From Anodontia alba (lineage: Eukaryota > Mollusca > Bivalvia > Lucinida > Lucinidae): a stretch of 64,000 nt of DNA. The stretch covers positions 10,692,610 through 10,756,609 of the forward strand of contig OZ024828.1 of the NCBI GenBank assembly GCA_964016985.1, read 5' to 3'. A model generated the notes under the pieces. The model was not told the origin of the DNA. It made no database searches and saw only the letters and a list, made by a program, of their open reading frames with translations. The position numbers and the translations under genes are program-made. This document shows positions 46,190 through 58,054 of the stretch, piece by piece (the stretch's first letter is position 1; every line of letters begins with the position of its first letter).

Positions 46190-47430
46190 ACCCAAAATCC
46201 TACTTTTTGACCTCTAGTGACCCCCATACATCATGCCCCCGGGGCAAAATTTTTGCACCACTGTATTCTACTCTTCATAACCTTCGATTTGATATGCAAC
46301 ATGACTATGTTTGTACAAAATGAATTTTGGACTCTTCGGGGCCAAACCCCCCTGGCCATGCCCCCAGAGGTCACATCAAAATTCCGAATGGATCTCTCCA
46401 GTCCTCATTCATAGGGCTATTACCTATGACAGTTTCAAGGTTCCAGCTAAAAAAGCCTAAGAGGAGTTGGGTGACAATATAAAAAAAAGACTCAAAATCC
46501 TACTTTATGACCTCCTGTGACCCCGAGATATGCCCCAGGGTAAAAGTTTTGCACCATTATATTCTATTTTTCATAACCTTCGATTTGATATGCAACATGA
46601 CTATTTTTGTACAAAATGAATTTTTGACGCTTCGGGCCACACCCCCTGGCCCTGACCCCAGGGGTCACATCGAAATTCCGAATGCGTTCCTCCAGTCCTC
46701 ATACATAGGGCTATTACCGGTGACAGTTTCAAGGTTCTAGCTTAAAAAGCCTAAGAGGAGTTGAGTGACAATAAAAAAAGGACTCAAAATCCTACTTTTT
46801 GACCTCTAGTGACCCCCAGACATGCCCACGGGGCAAACGTTTTGCACCACTGTATTCTACTCTTCATAACCTTCGATTTGATATGCAATGTGACTATGTT
46901 TGTACAAAATGGATTTGGATCCTTCGAGGCCACACACCCCTGGTCCTGCCCCCAGGGGTCATATCAAAATTCCGAATGTGTTCCTCCAGTCCTCATCCAT
47001 AGGGCTAATACCTATGACAGTTTCAAGGTTCTAGCTAAAAAAGCCTAAGAGCAGTTGGGTGACAATAAAAAAAAAGGACCCAAAATCCTACTTTTTGACC
47101 TCTAGTGACCCCCAGACATGCCCCCGGGGCAACATTTTTGCAGCATTGTATTCTGCTCTTCATAACCCTCGATTTGAGATGCAACATGACTATGTTTGTA
47201 CAAAATGAATTTTGACCCTTCGGGGCCACACCCCCTGGCCCTGCCCCCAGAGGTCACATCAAAATTCCGAATGTGTTCCTTCAATCCTCATCCATAGGGC
47301 TATCATCTGTGAAAGTTTCGGGAATCTAGCTTAATGGTCTAGGAGCAATGGTGTGACATTACAGACGGACGAACGGACGGCCGGATGGACGTGGGGTATA
47401 ACAATATCCCCGCTGTTTCTTCGAAAAGCG
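46000..47430. repeat. Tandem array of about 290-bp units
   Basis: Four to five copies with TAAAAAAGCCTAAGAGGAGT, TTGGGTGACAATA plus an A-run, AATCCTACTTTTTGACCTC, CTTCGATTTGATATGCAACA and CAGTCCTCATCCATAGGGCT. It ends with GACGGACGAACGGACGGCCG and GCGCGGGGATAAATAA. Each unit gives a short open frame; none is a gene. Confidence 0.93.
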
Positions 47431-47966
47431 CGGGGATAAATAACGTCATTTCAACCTATGTTCAATGTTCAGGATATTTAATGAATGTTGAAACGACGTT
47501 TTTTCATCGTTGTATGCCGGATGGGAAGGGCTAATAACAGGATTATGATCACTCGTCGCCGCGCTTATAGTTTCGGAATCAAACCTACAACTGACCGATT
47601 TTGTATCATTACACCTGAGTTTGATGATATACAATTGACCGTTTTTGTATCATCACATCTGAATATTATATGTTTATAGGTCAGCCTATATAAATGCCCA
47701 TATAAATTTACTCTTTCTGCTCCAGTCGTTTTCAATACTCGAGTTACTTATAAACTGCGTAAAGTTATAATTTTACCGGGTAACAAGAGATAATTCACAT
47801 GACAGCATTATTCACATTCTTTCGATAGACTACACAAAGTAGTTACCGTATTCGGTCTAATTACCGCTCTGTGCGCTTAGGTATTTCAAAATTACTGAGG
47901 AAAAACAATAACAGCAAACACCTGTAGATAATATCTATCTTATAAGGAGAGGTTGACAGTGAAACC
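47431..47966. other. Unassigned intron 5 sequence
   Basis: Contains paired near-repeats GACCGATTTTGTATCATTAC and GACCGTTTTTGTATCATCAC near 47590-47660. No gene recognised. Confidence 0.4.
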
Positions 47967-48245
47967 CATTACGAAAACATGCCTATTCAAATATACTGAA
48001 TTTTTTACCACCAAAAAATGAAAATTTTCAGATGAAAAATTCTGATAATTTTCATATTTCTGCTCAAATCATAGATTGTGGGTACTCGTTAGAACCGCCT
48101 CGCCGAGGCGGTTCTAACGAGTACCCACAATCTATGTTTTTGAGCAGAAATAAGAAAAATAATGTATACCCCTGTAAACCCCAGTTTTACTATATAAAAG
48201 TGGGGTTTAAGGGGGTCAAAATTATATATGCATGTTTTCGTGATG
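47967..48245 (-). mobile_element. Palindromic MITE (CACGAAAACA family), copy 7
   Basis: Starts CATTACGAAAACATGCCTAT and ends CATGTTTTCGTGATG with a perfect central palindrome around AACCGCCTCGCCGAGGCGG. Confidence 0.96.
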
Positions 48246-48469
48246 ATTGAGGTCTAAATCTGGCTTTACGAATATCGAACTCTTGCGTTTTATCCGGCAA
48301 CACACAAATATTTTACCCGCGCATCCCCCGTCCCATCCCACCATTGGGCCAGTAGAGAAAAAAAAAAATAAATAAAATAAAAAAAAATAAATAAATAAAG
48401 ATAAAAATGTACGATTCCCAGCACCACGACGAAACAAAGTCAGGTGCACGACCAAAACCATTTTAGGTA

Positions 48470-48626
48470 TGTCAGGATATTTGATTTACATATTCGTAGA
48501 GAAAAATGACTAAACCGTTTGCAAACAGCGGAGACCTTGATCAGACGTCGCATTCTGCGGCGTCTGATGTGCGTCTGCACTGTTTGTCAATTACACATTT
48601 TGGGATCTCCAGACTTAATGGGTTAA
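48470..48626. mobile_element. TTAACCCATT-type MITE, left end lost
   Basis: Contains the hairpin GCAAACAGCGGAGACCTTGA...GCGTCTGCACTGTTTG (48521-48588) and the right end AATGGGTTAA at 48617-48626. Confidence 0.8.
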
Positions 48627-48659
48627 GTCTGTAAAGTAAGTCGCAATAAATTTCGAGTT

Positions 48660-48830
48660 AAACATTTTCACTGCCACAGGCGATAATAATAGGCTTTTGC
48701 AAACAGCATAGATTCAGATGAGACGGCTGTTTGACATTCAGTCTTTCAACTTTACATGTAAACTTCTTTCCAAGCGATATTTTTAAAGCAGACGACAAAT
48801 GTCGTCTGAAATTTGGCGCCGAAAGAGTTA
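48660..48830. repeat. Repeat with GCAAACAGCATAGATTCAG (unoccupied site)
   Basis: Matches the flanks of the element at 49508-50376: ACTGCCACAGGCGATAATAA, then GCATAGATTCAGATGAGACG, then GCAGACGACAAATGTCGTCT. It represents the state without that insertion. The remaining 48831-49450 is unassigned. Confidence 0.85.
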
Positions 48831-49454
48831 AATCACGTCTTCTATTTTCATTTCTTTGGTATGTTCTTTGCTTCGGAAGCATCCGTTTCCTCGGAACATA
48901 TTTATCTTCACTACAGCTGATGTTAAGTGCTCTTTGGCGGACGCCAGAAGTAATCTTGTACTTCACTTTAGTCTAGTTTGTATTTTCTGATCCTTTGGGT
49001 CTGAGTAATGTTTGCCTAAAACAAAACGCAGAGCGCGTATCAATAACGCTAGCCTGGCACCACGCTTTGAGTTTTACATTTCTTATCTAACAAAGGGAAA
49101 CTACTCCTCCTTGACTATTTTTCTACACATATTATCTCCCTTACCAGTCAGAAACTCATACTGATCAGCCAAATCAGAGAGAAGGACATTCCAAAAGATA
49201 GGATTTTTGTAAACTATAAATACTTTTCATGTTGATTCATATATCAGTTAGACGGGAGCCAGTCTACAACAATGCCATTTGTATCATTAAACCGTTTGTT
49301 ATATACCATGATGTAACTTAAATCGTTAATAAATTCATGGTGACTGTGACGTTTCACAGATGATGTAGGTAACCCCTTTGCGGATCAAATATATATTTGT
49401 AACTGAAGCTGTATCAGAAGTAGGGGTGCGGTTTCGCGCGAGTAAAACTGTTTC

Positions 49455-50540
49455 AACTCTTACACTGCCACAGGCGATAATAATAGGCTTTTGCAAACAG
49501 CATAGATCAGGGTGGCCACGCACTCTGGAAAACAGGGAAAATGGTGAAAAAAATTTCCCTGCAGGGAAAAATCAGGGAATTTGAAAATTTGCTGAAAATC
49601 AGGGAAAAATCAGGGAATTTCAAAAAATCTTATCTTTGTAAGGTCAAAATATTCAAATTTTATAGCTGTTCAGATGTGGCTACTGGTGCTTTCTTTCTGT
49701 CATATGCTTAAAATACCTGCAGATCTAATCTTACTTAAAGGTGGAGTACTTGTTTGCTGTATATTCTTTTTTTTTTTCTTTTTCTCATTCCGAAGTGGAC
49801 ATTTTATTGCAAACCCAATGTCTGTCATTAAATTTTGATGCAAAAATATACATCAGTGCAGTTAGAATCAATTGATATCAAGACTTGTTCCCAATTTGAA
49901 AATTCTAGTCTTCATACCCACCCCTAAAAGAACACATGAAAAAAGAAAATCCCAACCTGTCTATCCATTCCTTGAACACCTGAATAGGTAATCGCAAACA
50001 AGCAATTTTTAAGAATGGCCTTAGACAGTCTACCATGTAACCAAAAAGAACAAAAAACCCCTACTGTTTTAATAAATTGGAGGTGAAGGTGTGGCTACAA
50101 GGGGAGGTTGGAGGCCATATATTTTACCAGTTTTGATTTTGACTACCATGAAAGTAAATTAGCACATGTACGTCATATTTTAGATAAATTTTCATTTAAT
50201 TAAGAATATTGTGACAGCATTGTGTATAAACATGTCACTTGACAGCATTTGAATCAGTATATGACTTCTAAAAGTAGGGGCCATTGCGATAATATTAAGG
50301 TTTTTAATCAGGGAAAATCAAATCAAATCAGGGAAAAATCAGGGAATTTGATTGCTAAAAATGTGTGGCCACCCTGATAGATTCAGATGAGACGGCTCAT
50401 TGAGCCGTCTCATCTGGATCTACGCTGTTTGATATTCAGTCTTTCAACTTTACATAAAATAGTATTTCCAAGCGGCAGTTTGTTAAAATAAAAAAGCAGA
50501 CGACAAATGTCGTCTGAAATTTGGCACCGAAAGAGTTAAG
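49455..50540. repeat. Second copy of the same repeat, interrupted by a DNA transposon
   Basis: Left part 49460-49507 and right part 50377-50540 match 48660-48830. The right part also keeps the complementary arm AGCCGTCTCATCTGGATCTA that the first copy lacks. Confidence 0.85.
49508..50376. mobile_element. Non-autonomous DNA transposon with CAGGGTGGCCAC ends
   Basis: Inverted ends CAGGGTGGCCAC and GTGGCCACCCTG, about 870 bp, no ORF. ATAGAT flanks both sides (49502-49507 and 50377-50382), while the empty-site copy has ATAGAT once. Sub-terminal AATCAGGGAAAAATCAGGGA repeats occur near both ends. The termini resemble hAT-type ends, but a 6-bp (or, with longer termini, 4- or 2-bp) duplication does not fit the 8 bp usual for hAT. 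The superfamily is left open. Confidence 0.9.
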
Positions 50541-50587
50541 CCTCCCAGCAGTTTTCCTACTGACCGTTGCAAGACGATTCTTCTGTT

Positions 50588-50866
50588 CATCACGAAAACA
50601 TGCCTATATAATTTTGACTCCCTTAAACCCCAATTTTATATAGTAAAACTGGGGTTTACAGGGGTATACATTATTTTTCTTATTTCTGCTCCAAAACATA
50701 GATTGTGGGTACCCGTTAGAACCGCCTCGCCGAGACGGTTCTAACGAGCACCCACAATCTATGTTTTGAGCAGAAATATGAAAAATATCTGAGTTTTTTA
50801 CCTGAAAATTTTCGGTTTTTGGAGGTGAAATTTTCTATATATTTGAATAGGCGTGTTTTCGTAATG
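50588..50866 (+). mobile_element. Palindromic MITE (CACGAAAACA family), copy 8
   Basis: Starts CATCACGAAAACATGCCTAT and ends GGCGTGTTTTCGTAATG. The central palindrome has one mismatch (CTCGCCGAGACGG). Confidence 0.96.
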
Positions 50867-51022
50867 TGCAGGTCTTCTTTGTGCGTGCGTCCGTGGTTTC
50901 ATATGTGGCGTTTGTTTTTGTCTTCATTGACCGGCGCGGGCTCTTAATATAACTTTGGGAGCGTGTTCGATTAGCTCTCAAAGGATTTTTAAAAGCTCAT
51001 ATAAGTACCTTAATTTTGCAAC

Positions 51023-51118
51023 GGAGTTGTGGCGTAATGGGTAGCGTCTTCAGCTATCACGCGGACGGGCGAGAGTTCGAATCACGCAGAGACCGACTTT
51101 TTTTTTTTTTTTTTTTTT
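51023..51118 (+). mobile_element. tRNA-like pol III element (tRNA pseudogene or SINE head)
   Basis: A box GTGGCGTAATGGGTAGC, B box GAGTTCGAATC, and a T-run terminator at 51098-51118. The loop region CTATCACGCGGA recalls tRNA-Asp. The acceptor and T stems pair poorly, so it is not a functional tRNA gene. Confidence 0.65.
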
Positions 51119-51490
51119 CAAATTCAGTACGTCTCTTCATGGCGGCAGTTTTTAGGTTGGTCTACAACCAGTATTTTTCATTTCTATAGATGTGCATGAT
51201 TATTGCGCATTTGCACATTTTACCTGTATTATGTGTAAAATGGCATGCAAAGCAAATGGGATATACGGAGTGCATAGTTACAAATATGATAAAGATGTCT
51301 ATCCTACTCATATTTAATTTTCTCAACATAGGTATAATAATCACCTTTCGTCAGGTTTACAAGCCTATGCAATGAAGATTCCATCAAAACCCAATTTTAT
51401 AAAGTAAAACTGGCTTTATTAGTTGCATTTATCAATTTTGTTATTTCTGTTCTAAAGCTCGTACGGTACGTGCACGTCACACTGCGATAA

Positions 51491-51531
<41 letters not shown>

Positions 51532-52017
51532 CCATATCTCAACAGTCACGCAACAGAAGATATTAATACTTCGGGCATGTGTACATAGGAGGGTCTTCTG
51601 CGATTCTATAAGAATGGACCCTGAGTTCAAGCCTCGGGATGGGGCTAGAGGTCAAAATCTGGGACACTTCTGTAAAGTGCTCTTATGCTGCGGTTAAGTT
51701 TTTTAAATGCTTATATCTCGATAGTCAGTCGTCAAAAAAGCACTTCTTCATTCAGGTGCATGGTCACCTATGTTTTATAAATAAACTAAAAGGGTTCTTC
51801 AGGTGCAAGGTCCACGTTTGTTGTTGGCATAATAATTTTACACAGTGCTATGCCCAGTCGTGTTAACATTTGCATAGTTTGACACATTGCAGGCATTAAT
51901 TGCAAGAATCATACATTGAGCATATTATAATATATTTCAAAGTACATGAATCATCTCCAGATGAAAATAAAAATACAGTACAGTCGCCGTGTGTTCTTTA
52001 TTTTGCACGCTCATGTG
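51119..52017. other. Unassigned intron 5 sequence
   Basis: A T-run at 51494-51526 and AT-rich unique sequence. No gene or known repeat recognised. Confidence 0.4.
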
Positions 52018-52296
52018 CATCACGAAAACACGCCTATATAATTTTGACCCCCTTAAACCCCACTTTTATATAGTAAAACTGGGGTTTACAGGGGTATACA
52101 TTATTTTTTCTTATTTCTGCTTAAAACATAGATTGTGGGTACTCGTTAGAACCGCCTCGTCGAGGCGGTTCTAACGAGTACCTACAATCTATGTTTTGAG
52201 CAGAAATATGAAAAATATAAGAAATTTTTAGCTGAAAATTTTCATTTTTTGGTAGTAAAATTTTCAGAATATTTGAATAGGAGTGTTTTCGTAATG
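52018..52296 (+). mobile_element. Palindromic MITE (CACGAAAACA family), copy 9
   Basis: Starts CATCACGAAAACACGCCTAT and ends GAGTGTTTTCGTAATG. The central palindrome is full, with TCGTCGAGG at the centre. It is followed by T-rich (52320-52354) and A-rich (52510-52540) low-complexity runs. Confidence 0.96.
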
Positions 52297-52509
52297 GTTT
52301 GCATGCTCACGCGGTTTTTTAGTGTTTTTTTTTTTTCTTTTTTTTTTTTTTTTCACGAGAAATTTCTTTGCATTGTATACCTGATAAAAAAACAGTACAG
52401 TCCACTCCGGTCTTTTCTTTTGCACGCTCGCGCTTTTTAGTGTTTCCAAGTGAAATTGTTTGGCTTCATATACTTGTCAGATTAATGTCTAATTTATTCT
52501 CATCTCATT

Positions 52510-52542
<33 letters not shown>

Positions 52543-52794
52543 ATAAACCTTAATAAAGCATACATTAAATAATCACATTGTTGTTCTTTTTTACTTGTTA
52601 CATTGAAAATTTATTAAACTTTAGTATACCCTTGTCCCATATATCTAAGTAAACATGAACAAAATTTGCGCCGGTACTTAGACGTTTACGTCTAAATATT
52701 TCGTCTTGTCTGTACCTCATCTCTCCTTCTCTTGGAGCCTCAGGGGTTGCACTTCGTGACTGTGGCGTTTCCTGGGTATGTTCACTTATATTTT

Positions 52795-53134
52795 TAACCC
52801 TTGAAATGCTGAATAAATCAGAATGCCACGCCCACTTCTAATTTTCAGCCAATCAGATTACTTGATTACTCACTGATTCGAACTCTCGTTTTTAAGTCCC
52901 TAGAAAATTCTTAAGAAAACGCATATTTTGGTATATTTTTGGGAAATTGTCTTTTTTTTATCATGAATGTGTGTTTATTGTACTCATTAGAATCGCACTC
53001 AACATGCCATTATTTTATATAAGGCTGAAAAGACTCCTGACCTGGCGCTATTATTAACCCTCAAAGGCGCGTACTTCTCATGTCTACGACAAATTTCCAT
53101 AATCCCAATGAACTTCGAAGTTCGACTGCATTTA
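52795..53134. mobile_element. Fragments of TTAACCCTT- and TTCGAACTC-type MITEs
   Basis: 52795-52870 is a left end (TTTTTAACCCTTGAAATGCT, CACGCCCACTTCTAATTTTC). 52870-53130 resembles the element at 60272 (GATTCGAACTCTCG, TACTCATTAGAATCGC, GAACTTCGAAGTTCGACTG). Both are incomplete. Confidence 0.65.
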
Positions 53135-53415
53135 CATTACGAAAACACTCCTATTCAAATGTACTGAAAATTTTTACCACCAAAAAATGAAAATTTTCAG
53201 ATAAAAAAAATCAGATATTTTTCAAATTTCGGCTCAAAACATAGATTGTGGGTACTCGTTAGAACCGCCTCGACGAGGCGGTTCTAACGAGTACCCACAA
53301 TCTATGTTTTTGAGCAAAAATAAGAAAAATAATGTATACCCCTGTAAACCCCAGTTTTACTATATTAAAGTGGGGTTTAAGTGGGTCAAAATTATATAGG
53401 CATGTTTTCGTGATG
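53135..53415 (-). mobile_element. Palindromic MITE (CACGAAAACA family), copy 10
   Basis: Starts CATTACGAAAACACTCCTAT and ends CATGTTTTCGTGATG with a perfect central palindrome. Confidence 0.96.
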
Positions 53416-53647
53416 GAATTCTCGCTTGAACATAGTCTTAGGCCAAATGACTATGGATTATAACCTCGAACTCTATACAGGACCTTGTTATAAATGGAGA
53501 AGGTTCACGAAGTCCCAAAGTCGGCGCAGTAAAAAAAAAACAATGCAGGTGATTTTCGTTATCTCAAACACTGATGTCTCAGCTTACTGCTCAAGTCAAA
53601 CTAAATAAAAGGGCAATATTGGTTTAGTGTGCTGCGAGTCTGAGGTC

Positions 53648-53725
53648 ACCCCAGCTAGCATTCTACGTAAATCTACATCGGGTCGTCATCGGCCCGATGT
53701 AGATTTACGTAGAATGCTGACTGGG
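53648..53725. mobile_element. MITE with CCCAGCTAGCAT ends, copy 2
   Basis: CCCAGCTAGCATTCTACGTA pairs with TACGTAGAATGCTGACTGGG. The core CATCGGGTCGTCATCGGCCC is partly palindromic. Confidence 0.9.
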
Positions 53726-54165
53726 ACGACACAAATATCGTATTTTGGAAAGTCTTTAGGTCGATATACACAAACACAAATTTAGGAATGTTCAGACAGA
53801 CAGACAAAATTAGGAATGTGTGATTATCTGTTCCTTACATACATGTATGTTGGCTGTAATTCGAAACTGCTCAAATTTAAGGTTTGTTTATTCTTAACAT
53901 GTGCGATACTCGTAATTCAAGGTTTGTAAGCAAGGTATATATCTTTCTATTTCATTTCATTGTGAAAAGCGCCATGCAAAAATGCGCAATAACGACAAAA
54001 AAAAAAAAAAAAAAAAAAAAAAAATGAATAAGCATCAAAAGCAGTAAAAACGACAACAAAGACAGAAAAAAATAGCATCAATGAGAATTTTATTTATTTT
54101 GGACAAGCGACAGAAAATATTTTCGAAATATTTAAGGTTTAGATTTCAAACTGGTCTTCTGCTAT
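53726..54165. other. Unassigned intron 5 sequence
   Basis: AT-rich with an A-run at 53997-54024; no gene recognised. Confidence 0.4.
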
Positions 54166-54169
54166 TTTT

Positions 54170-54692
54170 AGCTCACCTGAGCACGAAGAAGGTGAGCTAT
54201 TGTGATCGCCCTGTGTCCGGCGTTCGTCGTCCGTCGTTAACAATTTACTTAAATCATATGTCCTCATAAACTGGTGAATGGATTTTGAAATAATTTCATA
54301 GGAATGTTCCTTGGGTGACATCAAAGTAGCTAAAATGGTTCCGCCTTGCTGAATAAAATGGCCACCAGAGCTTTAAAAAGAAAAAAACTTTAAACGACAT
54401 CTCCTCCTAGGCCAAAAGCCCGATTTCAAAATAATTTTACAGAAATGTTTCTTGGGTGACCCTCTACCAAAATTGCTTAAATGGTTCTGCTCCGCTGAAC
54501 AAAATGGCCGCCGGAGCTAAAAAAAGAAAAACAACAACAACAAAAAAAACAACCTTTAAACGACATCTCCTCTTAGGCCAATGTCCGGATTTCAAAATAA
54601 TTTCATAGAAATGTTCCATGGGTGACCCTATACCAAAATTGCTAAAATGGTTTCGCTACGCCGAGCAAAATGGCTGCCAGAGCTAAAAATAG

Positions 54693-54735
<43 letters not shown>

Positions 54736-55094
54736 TTAAACGACATCTCCTCCTAGGCCAATGGCTCGATTAACAAAAAAAAAAAAAACAAAAAAAAAAC
54801 AAAAAAAAAAAAAAAACACCTGTTCCTTGGGTGACCTTCTACCAAAATTGCTAAAATAGTTTCTCTCTGCTGAACAAAGTGGTCGCCAAAGCTAAAAATA
54901 GAAAAACCTTTAAACGACAACTCCTTCTGGGCCAATTGCCCGATTTAAAAATAATTTCACAGAAACGTTCCTTGGGTGACCCTCTAGCAAAATTGCTAAA
55001 ATGGTTCCGCTCCACTGAAGAAAATGGTCGCTAAAGCTAAAAATAGAAAAAAATCTTTAAACGACATCTCCTCCTAGACCAATGGCTCGATTAA

Positions 55095-55139
<45 letters not shown>

Positions 55140-55678
55140 AGACCTGTTCCTTGGGTGACCTTCTACCAAAATTGCTAAAATAGATTCGCTCTGCTGAACA
55201 AAGTGGTCGCCAAAGCTAAAATTAGAAAAAATTTTAAACGACATCTCCTTCTGGGCCAATTGCCCGATTTAAAAACAATTGTACAGAAACGTTCCTTGGG
55301 TGACCCTCTAGCAAAATTGCTAAAATGGTTCCACTCCACTGAACAAAATGGTCGCTAAAGCTAAAAATAGAAAAAAAAATCTTTAAACGACATCTCCTCC
55401 TAGACCAATGGCCTGATTTCAAAATAATTTCATAGAAATGTTCCTTGGGTAACCCTCTACCAAATTTGTAAAATGGTTCCGCTCCACTGAACAAAATGCC
55501 CTCCAACCCTAAAAATAGGAAAATCTATAAACGAATTCTCGTCCTAGGCCAATGGTCCGATTTCAAAATAATTTCACAGAAATGTTCCTTGGGTGACCCT
55601 CTACCAAAATTGCTAAAATGGTTCCACTCCGCTTAACAAAAGGGTGAGCAATCCAGGGCCATCATGACCCTCTTGTAC
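54170..55678 (+). mobile_element. TAGCTCACC element with tandem-repeat core, copy 3
   Basis: Starts TAGCTCACCTGAGCACGAAG, continues with GTGATCGCCCTGTGTCCGGC, and ends near GTGAGCAATCCAGGGCCATC and ATGACCCTCTTGT. The core is about eight units of roughly 150 bp with TTTCAAAATAATTTCATAGA, TTCCTTGGGTGACCCTCTAC, AAAATTGCTAAAATGGTTCC and AAACGACATCTCCTCC. Long A-runs separate some units. The unit also appears in one short stretch near 10870-10940. Confidence 0.9.
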
Positions 55679-55873
55679 CTTGTCGACAACAAGCGGGGCG
55701 ATCTCTCGCAGGTCAAATTAAAAACTCGATATTGACAAGTTTGAAATTTTAACAATAAATAGTGTTTGATTTGTCCGATTATTAAATATTTGTACAGATA
55801 AGTTGTCTGCAATGGCCAGTACAAGATAACCACAATACATGTACATTACCCCATACATAATGTGGGAAATAAT

Positions 55874-56120
55874 CTTTACGAAAACACGCCTATTCAAATA
55901 TATAGAGAACACCTCCAAAAACTGAAAATTTTCAGATAAAAAAAAAATCTGATATTTTTCATATTTCTACTCATATCATAGATTGTGAGTACTCACAATC
56001 TGTGTTTTTGAGCAGAAATAAGAAAAATAATGTATACCCCTGTAAACCACTTTTATATAGTTTTACTATATAAAAGTGGGGTTTAAGGGGTCAAAATTAT
56101 AAAGGCATGTTTTCGTGATA
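55874..56120 (-). mobile_element. Palindromic MITE (CACGAAAACA family), copy 11
   Basis: Starts CTTTACGAAAACACGCCTAT and ends GGCATGTTTTCGTGATA. The inner palindrome is shortened to TAGATTGTGAGTACTCACAA, lacking the AACCGCCTCG core. Confidence 0.93.
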
Positions 56121-56129
56121 CTTTCAGCC

Positions 56130-56335
56130 ATATTTGACATGGGAGACAACTTTTGTGACTTCCTGTTGCTTTCCTGCATGCAACCCACCTGTAGAAAAGG
56201 GGTCTACTTTAAAAGGAATGATTTTACACCGAAGATAAGCAAACACTTGATTCATTCTTTTCAGGGCAGACCCCTTTTTCAGAAGGGGACAAATTAATTT
56301 TGACAGAGGTGCATTCCTTGAAAGTTTATCCATCC
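56130..56335. repeat. GGTCTACTTTAAAAGGAATG dispersed repeat
   Basis: Carries GGGAGACAACTTTTGTGACT, AAAAGGGGTCTACTTTAAAA and CAGACCCCTTTTTCAGAAGG in inverted arrangement, like 33021-33460 and 42590-42740. Confidence 0.75.
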
Positions 56336-56493
56336 CCCTTAAGTTGGAAAAAGGAATGCTTTACTCAAACGGTTAGTGCCACTGTTGGTGGACTTAGTTA
56401 CAAAAGGCATCTTCTTTCTAATGGGCAGCAACAAGATGGAAATAGCATTGCATGGCAGCCGCCACCTTGGTGGGCAGGAATAATATCATTATA

Positions 56494-56816
56494 AAGTTGA
56501 CTCTCGTTATCTCGACCTCGCTTATCTCGAATAACCGCTTATCTCGAAGTGAAAATCTGGTCCCTGCGAAAATCTAACAACAGGTAAAAAATATTGTGGA
56601 AAAGAGGAGAAATTGCTCCTAAGGAGCAATTTCTCCTCTTTTCCACAATATTTTCAATATATCTCTAACTTCAGGAGTCCAATTACACATATATTTGTTA
56701 AATGTGGTTGTTCGAATTATTTTTTCCACAATTCTGCAAATCTGATATGTCAAGGTACGGATATCGCGAAGTATTTCATAGAGTCCCTTGGACTTCGAGA
56801 TAATGAGAGTCGACTG
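56494..56816 (+). mobile_element. TA-flanked MITE (CTCGTTATCTCGA family), copy 3
   Basis: Left GTTGACTCTCGTTATCTCGA and right ATGAGAGTCGACTG. The perfect hairpin GAGGAGAAATTGCTCCTAAG lies at 56605-56645. A diverged relative (CTCATTATCTCAAACTTTAA to TTTGAGATAACGAGAGTCAA) follows at about 56938-57114. Confidence 0.9.
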
Positions 56817-57149
56817 TAGCTCGTTGCATGTTCTTGACATTTCAGCTCCTTTTACAGCCTTGCTTTCATGGATCACCCATGCACACTTATTAGTGCCGCT
56901 CTCTATCACCATAAACATTTTTATTTTTCCATTTCATATTTCTCATTATCTCAAACTTTAAGGGACCAGAATTTTCAGTGTGAAAACAGGAGTTGAAATA
57001 TAAAGAACAATGCAAAACTAAACCAGCATTATCCAAAATTCAGTTAGTTTGGTTTAGTAGTTAATTTTGCAGTATTTTAAGTTGTCAGTGTTTGAGATAA
57101 CGAGAGTCAACTATACTCATAGTCAACAGTCAACTATACTCATAGTCAA

Positions 57150-57330
57150 CACAGTACTTTCTCCGCCAATTTGCTCCAACAACAAGCTACGACAGCTTCT
57201 ATTGGATTAAGGATGTCCAGACAGGTCAAAGCCACGGCAGCAATTTCTTCCCAGTTATCAATATTGTCCCTCTCGAATATCATAAAGCCAGCGTTGACAC
57301 GACTAAAATATGAAATCAAGGGATTTGTAC
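57150..57330 (-). pseudogene. Truncated, frameshifted copy of nested gene B
   Basis: On the minus strand it encodes the C-terminal third: KSLDFIF, a one-base insertion that shifts frame, then VNAGFMIFER, NWEEIAAVALTCLDILNPIE and AVVACCWSK. The stop used by gene B is lost here (CAAATTGG instead of CAAATAGG). Similarity includes the 3' flank (AGTACTTTCTC region). N-terminal and middle parts are absent, replaced by a GATCAGACTG-type MITE fragment from about 57338. Confidence 0.85.
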
Positions 57331-57337
57331 AGTTTCA

Positions 57338-57610
57338 TTTTCTACTGCGAAAACTCGGATCAGACTGCGCGGATGTGCAGGCTGATGTGAGTCTTCGCAG
57401 GGCGCGCACGCAATCTTGTAGGAAATGCTTTGCCCCGGCTCGTTTAAGTAATATCCGTAAATCCTTGAGCCAATGGCGTTTTGACGGACCCAATATAATA
57501 AGATGCGCAACGCACGAAAAGGAGCCCCTATGGAATTTGCAGACAACGCAGGGCCTGACCAGCCTGCGCATTCACGCAGGCTGATCAGGCCCTTCGTTGC
57601 CTGCTTACAG
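57338..57610. repeat. MITE fragments with GATCAGACTG and GGCCTGACCAGCC hairpins
   Basis: 57340-57450 is a partial MITE (GGATCAGACTGCGCGGATGT, ending TTTGCCCCGGCTCGTTT). 57540-57600 is a perfect hairpin around AGGGCCTGACCAGCCTGCGC. Confidence 0.75.
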
Positions 57611-57744
57611 AGTCAACGGATATTGTAGTATACGTCGACGAACAGAGAAAGTCCAGATCAGACTACACGGATGCTCATGCTGACTTGACCTTTGACGTTC
57701 GCATATGGCACAAGGGTCTTTTTCCCCAGTGATCATCAGTTTTA

Positions 57745-58016
57745 TGCGGGCCCCCATAGCCTAGTGGATAAGAGATCTTATAAGCTATTAGGTTTCTCAC
57801 CGCTGTGGTTCGAGCCTCGCTCGGGACACATGTGGGAAAGCCAAGTTCTGCTTACGGATGGTCAGGTGGTTTTTCCCCCGAGTTCTCCATTTCCGCCCAC
57901 CTTTGATGAACGATCGGCTCGATATAAGGGAAATATTCTTGAAAGGGCCGTAACCTCACCTTCCCCCCCACCCCCCCCCCCCCCCCCCAAAAAAAAAAAA
58001 AAAAAAAAAAAAAAAT
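57745..58016 (+). mobile_element. tRNA-derived SINE with poly-C/poly-A tail
   Basis: A box CATAGCCTAGTGGATAAG and B box GGTTCGAGCCTCG at 57752-57825. The body contains GGTCAGGTGGTTTTTCCCCC and ends in a C-run and an A-run (57963-58015). It ends close to the 3' side of nested gene B. Confidence 0.85.
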
Positions 58017-58054
58017 CAGTTTTACTCTTTGTCAATACACAGTACTTTCTCTGC

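Noticed and set aside
57171..57584. 137-residue + strand open frame
   Set aside because: It is the shadow of the gene B pseudogene on the minus strand joined to MITE sequence.
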